A stretch of DNA of 64,000 nt from NCBI GenBank assembly GCA_964552195.1, contig CAZKFM010000005.1, positions 1-64,000 on the forward strand, written 5' to 3'. A model generated the notes under the pieces. The model searched no databases, was not told the origin of the DNA, and saw only the letters and a list, made by a program, of their open reading frames with translations. The stretch is from CAZKAP01 sp964552195 (lineage in GTDB: Bacteria > Bacteroidota > Bacteroidia > Flavobacteriales > Flavobacteriaceae). Shown one piece after another: positions 25,075-34,002 of this stretch (the first letter of the stretch is position 1; each line of letters begins with the position of its first letter). The translations under genes and the position numbers were made by a program.

Positions 25075-26421
25075 CTAAGAGGCACTGTTATCCGCCCATT
25101 GCAGGCGGTCCATCTGGCTGAATGGCCAGGGAGCCCCGTTGTTTTCAATATTCGACATCATGTTGTTCAGTTCGGAAGGTGCAGCCGACTCCTCCATCAC
25201 CAAATAGCGCCTCATCTCCAGGATAATGGACAGGGGGTCAATGCCCACCGGGCAAGCCTCCACGCAAGCGTTACAGGTCGTACAGGCCCAGAGCTCCTCC
25301 CTGCTGATATAGTCGTCCAGCAACTTCTTGCCATCGTCCTTCCACTCTCCTTTATGAGTATCCAGCACCTTACCGACCTCCTCGAGCCGGTCCCGGGTAT
25401 CCATCATGATCTTTCGGGGAGAAAGCAGCTTCCCGGTCTGATTAGCCGGGCATTCTGAGGTACAGCGACCGCATTCGGTACAGGTATAGGCATTCATCAG
25501 CTGCCTCCAGCTCAGGTCCATAACATCGGAGGCTCCGAATCGCTCCGGGGCTTCCTCTTCTGCGCCTTCTTGCATAGCTCCCCCAGAAGCGAAGGGGTCC
25601 TGGTTCGGATCCATCATCAGGGCGACTTCCTTTTTCACCGATTCCATGTTGGTGAACCTGCCTGCCGGTTCCAGATTCGCAAAATACGTATTGGGGAAGG
25701 CCAGCAATATGTGAAGGTGTTTCGAATAGTAGAGGTAATTCAGGAAAAGAAGTATGCCCACGATATGCATCCACCAGGCCGTTCGCTCAATGGCGATGAG
25801 GGTACCCTCCTCCATTCCGGAAAATATCCCGCTGAGCAGACTGGAGATCGGATAACTCCCGGCCTGTATGTAGTGGTCCGCCCCTAATTGCTGGAGCTGG
25901 TAATCCGCCGCGTTCATAGTCAGGAACAGGAACATGAGAACCCACTCAATATATAAAATGGCATTGGCGTCATTCTTGGGCCAGCCCTCCATTTCAGGTT
26001 TATGGAAACGGGTGAGTTTGCCGATATTACGCCTCCACCAGAATACCCCTACGGCTACTACCACCAGAAAGGCCAGGATCTCAAAACTACCGATCAGCAA
26101 ATTGTAAAATCCACCCAAAAAGGCAAACACCCGGTGGGTGCCAAATAGACCATCAATGAGTATTTCCAGTACCTCGATGTTTATAATGATGAAACCGACA
26201 TATACGATAATGTGCATCAGGCCCGATACCGGGCGGACCACCATTTTCGACTGGCCGAGTGCGATACGGGCCATGTGGGCCCAACGTTCCTTAGGGCGGT
26301 CCGAGAGGTCGAGCGGCCTCCCAAATCCGATGTTCCTGCGCAGCTTCCCCACGTTTCGGGCAAAGTTGCCTATGGCCAATACCAGTATAAGCAGGAATAC
26401 TATATTCGGTATCCAATTCAT
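25075..26421 (-). CDS. Membrane-bound 4Fe-4S dicluster protein
   Basis: A 448-aa protein with about six transmembrane segments in the first 240 residues (for example 5-21, 65-85, 100-128, 155-170 and 215-232), similar to a nitrate-reductase gamma / HdrE-like cytochrome-b domain. A cytoplasmic ferredoxin domain follows, with two clusters: Cys 314/317/320/324 and Cys 380/383/386/390. Family members pass electrons between the quinone pool and a soluble CCG-domain partner, here the next gene. A 14-base gap follows the upstream MlaD-like gene, so it may be in the same transcript. This pair is conserved in Bacteroidota without a settled function. Confidence 0.88.
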   Translation of the reverse strand: MNWIPNIVFLLILVLAIGNFARNVGKLRRNIGFGRPLDLSDRPKERWAHMARIALGQSKMVVRPVSGLMHIIVYVGFIIINIEVLEILIDGLFGTHRVFAFLGGFYNLLIGSFEILAFLVVVAVGVFWWRRNIGKLTRFHKPEMEGWPKNDANAILYIEWVLMFLFLTMNAADYQLQQLGADHYIQAGSYPISSLLSGIFSGMEEGTLIAIERTAWWMHIVGILLFLNYLYYSKHLHILLAFPNTYFANLEPAGRFTNMESVKKEVALMMDPNQDPFASGGAMQEGAEEEAPERFGASDVMDLSWRQLMNAYTCTECGRCTSECPANQTGKLLSPRKIMMDTRDRLEEVGKVLDTHKGEWKDDGKKLLDDYISREELWACTTCNACVEACPVGIDPLSIILEMRRYLVMEESAAPSELNNMMSNIENNGAPWPFSQMDRLQWADNSAS

Positions 26422-26435
26422 CTTTCCTAAACGAT

Positions 26436-27392
26436 TTATTCGTTATTGCCGCGCTCGGCCGGATCATCCTCCGGGAATACGTAGTCCTTCTGCTTCTTCC
26501 CGAATACGGATACATTTACGTACCGTTTGGGATTCAGTCGGAAGTCCTGTAGCAGCAGGTCGAGTTCTCGCGAAGCGTTGTTGAGGTTATTGTACAATTC
26601 CTCGTCTTGAGTGAGTTTACCCAGGGAACCTTCTCCTTGTTCGATTTGTTCCAATATGTCATTGAGCCGGGTAACTGTAGTCTGCAGTTCGGCTATGGTC
26701 TGACCCAACCCAGCCTGGTTCAGCGAATCGGAGAGTTGTGAAAGGTTATCGGTAATCTCTTTCACATTAGTAATGGAAGCCTCCAGATCGTCGGAGTTAT
26801 CGGCAAGTATGGTATTCAGTCGGGCCGCAGCCTGTTCGAAATCCTGCATGCCCGACTTAAAGCTGGCAGCACTCTGATGGATGTTGATTCGCGTCTGCTC
26901 GTCCAGCAGCTTATTGACATTCTGCAGGGTGGAGTCCGCCGTAGAGAAAGCTCCTCTCACCTGTATCAGGGAGGGCTCGATCTGATCGATGAGCCCGCCG
27001 TACACAGAAGTTGGCAGGGTATCACCCGACTTGGCCATCGGCGCATCGTCGAACACCTGCACCAGTTGTATTCCCTTACCGCCAAGAGGATTGGAAGAAT
27101 ACAATTGAATCTTGCTGTTACGCGAAAACTCAATGTTCTCTGTAAAGATGACCTTAACCACCAGCTTTCCGCTGTTGTCTTTGAAATAGATATCGCCCAC
27201 CTTTCCCACGACGAACCCGTTCATGGAAACCTGAGTCCCGGGATTGAGACCTCCGACGTTCCCGAACTCGGCATAGAAGATCTTGGAGGTGGAAAAAATA
27301 GGGGATGACTTCAGATAGCTGTAACCCAGTATAAGGAGGAAAATGCCGCCTACGGCGATGATTCCTGTTTTTAACTCTCGGCTTAATTTCAA
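26436..27392 (-). CDS. MlaD/MCE-family lipid transport protein
   Basis: A 318-aa protein with one N-terminal membrane anchor (about 10-26) and an MCE domain at about 36-115 (FYAEFGNVGGLNPGTQVSMNGFVVGKVG). A long helical region follows (about 130-270), probably coiled coil, and then a short charged tail. MCE proteins form periplasmic rings or tubes that move phospholipids between membranes. The partner MlaE/MlaF genes are not in the window. It is 64 bases downstream of the amidase gene in the same direction, and the Fe-S module follows it. Confidence 0.9.
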   Translation of the reverse strand: MKLSRELKTGIIAVGGIFLLILGYSYLKSSPIFSTSKIFYAEFGNVGGLNPGTQVSMNGFVVGKVGDIYFKDNSGKLVVKVIFTENIEFSRNSKIQLYSSNPLGGKGIQLVQVFDDAPMAKSGDTLPTSVYGGLIDQIEPSLIQVRGAFSTADSTLQNVNKLLDEQTRINIHQSAASFKSGMQDFEQAAARLNTILADNSDDLEASITNVKEITDNLSQLSDSLNQAGLGQTIAELQTTVTRLNDILEQIEQGEGSLGKLTQDEELYNNLNNASRELDLLLQDFRLNPKRYVNVSVFGKKQKDYVFPEDDPAERGNNE

Positions 27393-27456
27393 GACGGAAC
27401 TATTTGCTGCTTTAAAATTAGAAATAAATTCCCAGGGGACTTTATACCCTCAGGGA

Positions 27457-28740
27457 TCAGGGATACATGCGACGAATCTGGTCGGTCAACCTGACCCGCT
27501 CCCCTATCTTATATACCACTATGTAGGCCTCACGGTAACCCCGGGAACGCGCTACGCTCTGCAATTCCAGTGCCTCCGCATAGGACGAGGTACTCCCGTA
27601 CATGTAGCGGTGGTAGTCTCCGAATTTCTCGGTAGACAGTATGTCCAGGCCATTGAATTCCGACGATCTAAGGGGTCGGGGGACCTTGGATGCCATGATC
27701 TGAACCTTGAAAATTACGTCCGAGGCAGGGCGCTCGGCAGCCGGACGGCTAATCGGTTCCGCATTCTTCTCCACGGTAGCCGCAGGACGCTCGGTTTTAA
27801 CCGCGGTCCCCTCCGGGGATTCCTTGCGTTCAACCGAAGCTTCCGGGCGCTTCAGCGTACCGCCGGAAGGTCCGTCCGATACCGGCGTCTGCTTGGGCTG
27901 ATTACTGGCATTGCCCATGACCTCAACGCCAGCTTCATCTACCAGGTTGATTACTATGCCCTGGGTGTATTCGATGACGGCATCGGCCATCGCCTGGGCC
28001 ATTTCCATTTGCCCCTTCCTGGAATTCAGGTATTCTCCTTCCTTCTTGTTGGTCAGGAAACCAGTCTCCACCAGGACACTGGGCATGAATGTCTGGTGCA
28101 GTACGATAAACCCGGCCTGCTTTACCTTGCGGTCCTTTCGCTTGAGGTTTTGCCTGAAATTTCTTTGTACCAGACGGGCAAATTCGATGCTCTGATCCAG
28201 GAATTCCTCCTGGAGAACCGTCAAACCGATAATCGACTCCGGACTATTGATATCGTACTGCGCGTAAGTCTCTTCGTAGTTTTCTTCCAGATAGATCACC
28301 GAGTTTTCCTTCTTCGCCACCTCAAAGTTTTTCTCATTGGCATGGACCCCGAGAACGAAGGTTCCGGCCCCATAGGCATCCGATGCGTGCGAATCGCAAT
28401 GCACGGAGATGAAGAGATCAGCATTGGCCTGATTGGCGATGGCACCTCTTTGGGTGAGTTCGACGAAGGTGTCGTCCTTTCGGGTATAAACCACCTTGAT
28501 TTCCGGCCGCTTCTCCAGTATTTTTCCCGCGAAGAGAACGATGTTGAGTGCTATGTTTTTTTCTACGTAACCGTTCCCCATGTTGCCCGGGTCCTTACCG
28601 CCGTGACCGGCATCCAAAACAACTACAAACTGAGGCTTGCCCGGCCCCATCTGGACGACTTCAGCGCGCGCATCAGACCCAATAACAGAAACCAGGGTTA
28701 TGACCAGGCCCAAGGCTATGATTCTTAACAGTGACTTCAT
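27457..28740 (-). CDS. N-acetylmuramoyl-L-alanine amidase (Amidase_3) with SPOR-like C-terminus
   Basis: A 427-aa periplasmic zinc amidase that cuts the amide bond between N-acetylmuramic acid and L-Ala, as in cell separation. A signal peptide (MKSLLRIIALGLVITLVSVIGSDARAE) is followed by the catalytic domain with the zinc-ligand motif DAGHGGKDPG, SVHCDSHASDAYG and VETGFLTNKKEG. A low-complexity Pro/Glu/Arg linker (about 270-345) leads to a C-terminal domain (VIFKVQIMASKVPRPL...) that resembles SPOR. Divergent from the LptD-like gene across 122 bases, which should contain both promoters. Confidence 0.93.
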   Translation of the reverse strand: MKSLLRIIALGLVITLVSVIGSDARAEVVQMGPGKPQFVVVLDAGHGGKDPGNMGNGYVEKNIALNIVLFAGKILEKRPEIKVVYTRKDDTFVELTQRGAIANQANADLFISVHCDSHASDAYGAGTFVLGVHANEKNFEVAKKENSVIYLEENYEETYAQYDINSPESIIGLTVLQEEFLDQSIEFARLVQRNFRQNLKRKDRKVKQAGFIVLHQTFMPSVLVETGFLTNKKEGEYLNSRKGQMEMAQAMADAVIEYTQGIVINLVDEAGVEVMGNASNQPKQTPVSDGPSGGTLKRPEASVERKESPEGTAVKTERPAATVEKNAEPISRPAAERPASDVIFKVQIMASKVPRPLRSSEFNGLDILSTEKFGDYHRYMYGSTSSYAEALELQSVARSRGYREAYIVVYKIGERVRLTDQIRRMYP

Positions 28741-28862
28741 ACAATCCCAAATTTACTACTCCTACGGGGTTAAAAGTTCTATAATGCCAGAACTCAGAAC
28801 GAAAATATACGTAAGTTTGGTTTCCAAAAACCGCACCAGAACATTGCAAAAGTAGGTTTTTC

Positions 28863-31607
28863 GTGTTGAGTAGGATTAAATGGACAGTATTAGCGGTTTT
28901 GATTTGCGCACTCACCGTCCAGACCGGAAAGGCTCAGGAAAACCCGTTTGAGTCGCGCCCGGTAAAACTTTTTCAAGACAGCCTGACCGCCCCGCGCATT
29001 CCCTATACCATACTGCCCGACTCCCTGCAAAAGGACAGTACCTTACTCGCTGGAAATGCCCGCAAGCAGGTTATCGAAGGAACCATCTCCTACAAGGCCA
29101 AGGATATCGTCCGCATGAATCAGCGAACGAAGACCATTTACATGTACAACGAGGCCGAAGTCAAATACCTGGATACGGAGATCAAGGCTGGGGTTATCGT
29201 ACTCAATTACGAAACCAATGAAGTCTACGCCGGTCGAATAAAGGACGAGGACGGCAAATACAGCCAGTTGCCCGAGTTCAAGCAGGGACAGGATCTGATC
29301 ATCCCGGATTCCATTCGCTTCAATTTCGATACGGAACGGGCACTGATCTGGAATTCGCGCACCGAGCAGGCGGGTGCACTGGGAGGACTGGGAGGCGCGG
29401 AATCCATGAAAATCCTGGCTTCTCTCACCAAAAAAGAGAACGATTCGGTCTATTTTATGAGAAGTGGCCGGATTACCACATCCAAGGACACCATCGATCC
29501 GGACTACTACATTAAGATCACCAAGGCGAAGCTGGTCCCTGGCAAGAAGGTAATCGCGGGTTTCAGCAATATGTACCTGGTGGATGTCCCCACTCCCATT
29601 GCCCTGCCCTTCGCTTATTTCCCCATGTCTGCGGGACGCACCGGAGGCCTGATCTTCCCGACATTCAGTGAGGATCCGCAGCGTGGATTCTCCATTCAGA
29701 ACGGGGGGTATTACCTGCCGATCAGCGATTATGTGGACTTCAGCGTGATGGGGGATTTCTTCACGAACGGCAGTTACGGCATCCGCCTGCGTACGATGTA
29801 CAAACAACGATATAAATTCGGGGGAAGCATCGACTTTAACTTCGAAAACCTGGTCAATAGCCAGAAGGGGTTCGACGACTTCAGTCGAAGTACCATTTAC
29901 AACCTGGTGATCTCCCACCGTCAGGACCCCAAGGCCAATCCGAATTCGGTATTTTCGGCCTCGGTTAACCTGGGAAGCAGCTCGTTCTTCTCCAACTCGG
30001 CCAACCAGCGTAACCTGGCCCTGACCCAGAATAACAACCTGTCTTCGAGTATATCCTACCGGAAAACCTTCCCGGCCTATCCATCAGTGAATCTAAACCT
30101 GACGGCCTCACACAATCAGAATACCCGTACCCAGCAGGTGCAGCTCACGCTGCCCACCCTGCAGGCCAGCGTCGAACGAATATTTCCGTTTGCAAAAAGG
30201 GACGGGGTCAAGAAGGGGTTAATCCAGAATGTGAACATGCAATACAACGTACGGGCAGAGAATCGAATCACCACGACGGACTCCCTCTTCCTGACACCGG
30301 CCATGTTCGAGGACGCCCGCATAGGAGCCCGTCACACCATACCCATCAGCACCAATTTCAAGGTGGCCAAATACCTCAGCGTGACCACCGGGGTCAATTA
30401 CGAAGACATCTGGTCCTTCGAAACCTTCACCCGGGGAGTCGCTCCGGACGATCCCAACAACCGGGAAATCGTACTGGACACGGTCAAAGGCTTCGATCGC
30501 TTCAATCGATACTCCTTCAACGCTAACCTCGGTACCACCCTGTACGGTACCTATCAGTTCAAGGAAGGAAAGAAGTTTCAGGCCATCCGGCACGTGATGC
30601 GTCCTTCGGTAGGCTGGAGTTTTGCGCCTTCTTTCGAGCGGCTGTACGACACCTATATAAATAACGACGGGGAAGAGGTGCTCTATACCCGCTTTCAGGG
30701 AACGCTAAACGGGGGGCCGACCCGTAATAAAGTCAATACCATGACCTTTACCCTGCAGAATACCCTGGAAGCCAAGGTCAGGGATAAGGACAGCACGGTG
30801 ACGGAACCCAAGAAAATCTCGCTGCTGAGCAACCTGAATTTTTCGACTAATTACAATTTCGAGGCGGATTCCCTCCGGTTGAGCCCGGTAAATTTCAATG
30901 GGGCCACCGCCTTTTTCGATCGCAAATTCACCGTTAATTTCTCGGGCAGCATGGACCCCTACGCCATCAATAACAACGGGCAGAGAATCAATACCCTCAA
31001 CATTCGGAAAGGAGGCGGATTGTTCCGGCTTACCCGCTTCAACCTCAACCTCGGTTTTTCACTGAATAACGAGACTTTTAAACGGGAAGATAAAGACGAA
31101 GAAGACGAGGATCAGGGGACGGGTCCGGGAACGGGCGGTCCACCAGGGGACGATGACTATCGCGCCCAGCGTGGAGGGAGTCCGGACGACCTGTTTGGTT
31201 TCGGAATCAACGATCAGGGCGGTGGTGGCCTGGGTTCCCGGGACGACGTGGAAAACCCGGCCTACGGCACCAAGGTACCCTGGGACCTCAGGCTGGCCTT
31301 CAATTCCTCCTACAACAACAGCAACCGGCAGAAGGAATTCACCAATAACTCCCTCATGGTGTCCGGCAATGTGGAGCTCTCGCCCCGCTGGCGCGTGCGG
31401 GTCACTACGGGTTATGACTTTAAGAACAAGGGCTTCAACCTGACTCAGCTGGGCTTTACCCGCAACCTGAAGAGTTTCGATCTCCGGTTCAACTGGGTGC
31501 CTTTCGGCAGGAACGAACGTTGGGACTTCTTCATTGGCATCAGCAGCCCCATACTGAGAGACCTCAAATGGGAGAGCAGAAGCCAGCGGAACATCAGCCG
31601 CTTCTGA
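28863..31607 (+). CDS. lptD: LptD-like outer membrane LPS assembly protein
   Basis: A 914-aa protein with a signal peptide (to about residue 25, ...TVQTGKAQE), an OstA/LptA-like N-terminal jellyroll region (about 70-240) and a long C-terminal region of alternating barrel strands ending in FFIGISSPILRDLKWESRSQRN. A Gly/Asp/Glu-rich stretch near 730-790 interrupts the barrel strands and is probably a surface or periplasmic loop. It would insert LPS into the outer leaflet. The start is GTG at 28863, with TTG at 28866 as alternative. Assignment to LptD rests on overall layout; Bacteroidota versions are divergent. Confidence 0.82.
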   Translation: MLSRIKWTVLAVLICALTVQTGKAQENPFESRPVKLFQDSLTAPRIPYTILPDSLQKDSTLLAGNARKQVIEGTISYKAKDIVRMNQRTKTIYMYNEAEVKYLDTEIKAGVIVLNYETNEVYAGRIKDEDGKYSQLPEFKQGQDLIIPDSIRFNFDTERALIWNSRTEQAGALGGLGGAESMKILASLTKKENDSVYFMRSGRITTSKDTIDPDYYIKITKAKLVPGKKVIAGFSNMYLVDVPTPIALPFAYFPMSAGRTGGLIFPTFSEDPQRGFSIQNGGYYLPISDYVDFSVMGDFFTNGSYGIRLRTMYKQRYKFGGSIDFNFENLVNSQKGFDDFSRSTIYNLVISHRQDPKANPNSVFSASVNLGSSSFFSNSANQRNLALTQNNNLSSSISYRKTFPAYPSVNLNLTASHNQNTRTQQVQLTLPTLQASVERIFPFAKRDGVKKGLIQNVNMQYNVRAENRITTTDSLFLTPAMFEDARIGARHTIPISTNFKVAKYLSVTTGVNYEDIWSFETFTRGVAPDDPNNREIVLDTVKGFDRFNRYSFNANLGTTLYGTYQFKEGKKFQAIRHVMRPSVGWSFAPSFERLYDTYINNDGEEVLYTRFQGTLNGGPTRNKVNTMTFTLQNTLEAKVRDKDSTVTEPKKISLLSNLNFSTNYNFEADSLRLSPVNFNGATAFFDRKFTVNFSGSMDPYAINNNGQRINTLNIRKGGGLFRLTRFNLNLGFSLNNETFKREDKDEEDEDQGTGPGTGGPPGDDDYRAQRGGSPDDLFGFGINDQGGGGLGSRDDVENPAYGTKVPWDLRLAFNSSYNNSNRQKEFTNNSLMVSGNVELSPRWRVRVTTGYDFKNKGFNLTQLGFTRNLKSFDLRFNWVPFGRNERWDFFIGISSPILRDLKWESRSQRNISRF

Positions 31608-31640
31608 TAGGAAAGATGTAATGAATTATAAAATCTGAAG

Positions 31641-32024
31641 ATGAAAAAAATAGTCAACACTCCCAAGGCTCCGGCACCGATCGGCCCCTACAACCAGGCC
31701 GTTTGGGCAGGCCCCTTCCTTTATGTGTCCGGTCAGATTCCCATCGACCCCTCCACCGGGGAGCTCGTCAATAGCGACATCAGCCGGGAAACCCGCCAGA
31801 GCATGGAAAACCTGAAGGCCATTTTGGCCGAAGCCGGTCTTACCTTCGAACACGTGGTAAAGTCGACCATCTTTCTCAGCGACATGGATCTGTTCGCTCC
31901 GGTAAACGAGGTCTACGGCTCCTACTTTAGGGAAGGCACGGCCCCTGCCAGGGAAACGGTTGCCGTTCGGCACCTCCCGAAATATGTGAATGTGGAGATA
32001 TCCGTAGTTGCCTATAGACCCTGA
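31641..32024 (+). CDS. ridA: RidA family deaminase
   Basis: A 127-aa YjgF/YER057c/UK114 protein that hydrolyses reactive enamine/imine intermediates from PLP enzymes. Full family length, with the typical PAPIGPYNQAVWAG start, VSGQIPIDPSTGE, and the active-site arginine region PARETVAVRHLPKYVNVEIS. It starts 33 bases after the LptD-like gene in the same direction, so it probably shares that transcript. Confidence 0.95.
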   Translation: MKKIVNTPKAPAPIGPYNQAVWAGPFLYVSGQIPIDPSTGELVNSDISRETRQSMENLKAILAEAGLTFEHVVKSTIFLSDMDLFAPVNEVYGSYFREGTAPARETVAVRHLPKYVNVEISVVAYRP

Positions 32025-32063
32025 AGGCTCAAGGGATTATGACGTAATGAGGTGGGAGTCTAC

Positions 32064-32915
32064 CTAGATGATGCTTCGGTGGAATTCTACCAGTCCGTCT
32101 ATGGGCCTTCTTTCGATCCGGCCAAGTACCAGGTCGTTACGTTCAACTACAGTGGTCAGTTCTTCCTTAAGGAAGTGCGCTATACTACCTACGAAACTCA
32201 CGGGAACCTTGGTGGCCAGCTCGAATTGCATGATGTAATTATTGACGAATTGCTGGAAGCCCTTGTCGATCACACCTCGGCAATAGGGATGTTCGCGGTG
32301 TTCAATGATAAAGCGCGCAAAGGTCGCCAGATAGGTGTTGGGATTGGGTTGCTTGTACAGGTTATCCTTAATCACGTCCGCGTCCAGATCGTATTCCTTG
32401 TTAAAGCGCATGCCCAGGTCCTGGGGCATCTTATTGAAGTAGTAGTCCCGGAGGAGTTTGCGCCCGAAGAAGTTTCCGCTGCCGTCGTCCATGAGGATGT
32501 ACCCTAGAGAGGTGACCTTCTGGAATAGCTGGTTTCCATCGTAGTAGCTGCAATTCGATCCCGTTCCGAGTATGCTCACTATGGAGGGCTGACCGATCTT
32601 GGTGGTGGCGTAAACCGCAGCATAGGTATCTTCCCGGACTACTGCCTTGGCCTTGGGAAAAAAGTCCTGGAAGATTTCCCTCAGGAACTGCTTCATCCGG
32701 TCTGTTCCTGCGCCCGCTCCGTAAAAATACAGGTGGGTAACGTTCGTCTTGTTCTTGGATATTTCAAAGTTATTCGCCAGGCGGTCTTCGATGATCTCCC
32801 GGGAGAGCACTTCCGGGCTCAGTCCCAGGGTCTGGGTTACGAAGAGCTCATTACCTCTATTGTCCAAGGCTATCCAGTCCGATTTGGTCGCACCACTGTC
32901 TACTACTAGGATCAT
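32064..32915 (-). CDS. BadF/BadG-type sugar kinase, N-acetylglucosamine kinase-like
   Basis: A 283-aa ASKHA-fold kinase. The phosphate-1 motif is ILVVDSGATKSDWIA at the N-terminus, phosphate-2 is SILGTGSNCSYYDG, and the LGYILMDDGSGNFFGRKLL segment is typical of bacterial GlcNAc/GlcN kinases (NagK-like, PF01869). It would phosphorylate amino sugars freed by wall or chitin turnover. It follows gapA after a strong hairpin that begins about 16 bases upstream of its ATG (32915), so its expression may depend on read-through. Substrate not proven. Confidence 0.85.
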   Translation of the reverse strand: MILVVDSGATKSDWIALDNRGNELFVTQTLGLSPEVLSREIIEDRLANNFEISKNKTNVTHLYFYGAGAGTDRMKQFLREIFQDFFPKAKAVVREDTYAAVYATTKIGQPSIVSILGTGSNCSYYDGNQLFQKVTSLGYILMDDGSGNFFGRKLLRDYYFNKMPQDLGMRFNKEYDLDADVIKDNLYKQPNPNTYLATFARFIIEHREHPYCRGVIDKGFQQFVNNYIMQFELATKVPVSFVGSIAHFLKEELTTVVERNDLVLGRIERRPIDGLVEFHRSII

Positions 32916-32923
32916 ATGTTAGG

Positions 32924-32958
32924 TTTTAAAAGGGCCACACCCGTGGGGGTGCGGCCCT
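32924..32958 (-). terminator. Rho-independent terminator between gapA and the sugar kinase
   Basis: Read on the minus strand, a GC-rich inverted repeat (AGGGCCGCACCC, loop CCAC, GGGTGTGGCCCT, one mismatch) is followed by a short T-rich run (TTTTAAAA). It lies 19 bases after the gapA stop and just before the start of the downstream kinase gene. It should end most gapA transcripts or attenuate the kinase gene. Confidence 0.8.
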
Positions 32959-32976
32959 GTAATCTCAATGAATATT

Positions 32977-33978
32977 TTAGAGGGCCGAAATGTGTTGGGC
33001 CAGGTCTACCAATTTGGCTGAGTATCCATACTCGTTATCATACCAGCTGATGAGCTTGAAAAAACGTGAGTTCAGCTCGATACCCGCCTTGGCGTCGAAT
33101 ATACTGGTACGCGTATCTCCCACAAAGTCCTGGGAAACCACATCTTCCTCCGTATATCCGAGTATGCCCTTCAACGGTCCTTCCGAGGCCGCCTTAAACA
33201 CGGCTTTGATCTCGTCATAAGAGGTATCCTTGGAGAGTCGTGCGGTCAGGTCCACTACAGAAACATCGGCATTGGGCACGCGAAACGCCATACCCGTCAG
33301 CTTGCCCTGAAGGGCAGGAATCACCTTGGTCACTGCCTTGGCAGCACCCGTAGAGGCTGGGATGATATTCAGCATGGCGCTACGTCCTCCACGGAAATCT
33401 TTCCTGGATGGTCCGTCCACCGTCATCTGGGTAGCCGTAGTAGCGTGTACCGTAGTCATCAGGGCCTCTTCCAGACCGAAATTATCGTGCAGTACCTTGG
33501 CCAGCGGCGCCAGGCAGTTGGTCGTACAAGACGCGTTGGAAACTATGGTATCCGTCGGCTTGACTTCGGTGTGATTGACACCCATAACGAACATGGGGGC
33601 ATCCTTGGAAGGCGCCGAAATGACAACCTTTTTCGCACCGCCGTCGATATGCTTCTGGGCCATCTCCAGAGTCGTAAATATACCCGTACATTCTGCGACG
33701 ATCTCTACCCCTGCACTATCCCAGGCCAGATTAGCCGGATCTCTCTCCGCCGTGATGCGCACCGTTTTTCCATTAACCAAGAGGTGGCCGTCTTTCACTT
33801 CCACTTCTCCGTCGAAGCGGCCGTGTACGGAGTCGTACTTGAGCAGGTATGCCAGGTGATCCACTTCAAGCAGATCGTTGATTGCCACAACGTCCACGTC
33901 GTTGCGTTTCACACTCTCGCGGAAAACCAGGCGGCCGATACGACCGAAACCATTGATTCCCATTTTTAGCTGTGCCAT
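32977..33978 (-). CDS. gapA: Glyceraldehyde-3-phosphate dehydrogenase, type I
   Basis: A 333-aa glycolytic enzyme oxidising glyceraldehyde 3-phosphate to 1,3-bisphosphoglycerate. The NAD-binding start INGFGRIGRLVFRE and the catalytic Cys151 in SNASCTTNCLAPL are clear, as are TTVHATTATQ and SWYDNEYGYS near the end. Asp35 (INDL) favours NAD over NADP by family rule. It lies 24 bases after pfkA in the same direction, so pfkA and gapA form a glycolytic operon ended by the downstream hairpin. Confidence 0.98.
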   Translation of the reverse strand: MAQLKMGINGFGRIGRLVFRESVKRNDVDVVAINDLLEVDHLAYLLKYDSVHGRFDGEVEVKDGHLLVNGKTVRITAERDPANLAWDSAGVEIVAECTGIFTTLEMAQKHIDGGAKKVVISAPSKDAPMFVMGVNHTEVKPTDTIVSNASCTTNCLAPLAKVLHDNFGLEEALMTTVHATTATQMTVDGPSRKDFRGGRSAMLNIIPASTGAAKAVTKVIPALQGKLTGMAFRVPNADVSVVDLTARLSKDTSYDEIKAVFKAASEGPLKGILGYTEEDVVSQDFVGDTRTSIFDAKAGIELNSRFFKLISWYDNEYGYSAKLVDLAQHISAL

Positions 33979-34002
33979 TATTTCAGATTTAGCGTTAAAA
34001 AA

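Noticed and set aside
27343..28728. 461-codon open frame on the plus strand
   Set aside because: Entirely antisense to the clear amidase and MlaD genes; no recognisable domain; long antisense frames are common opposite GC-biased coding sequence.
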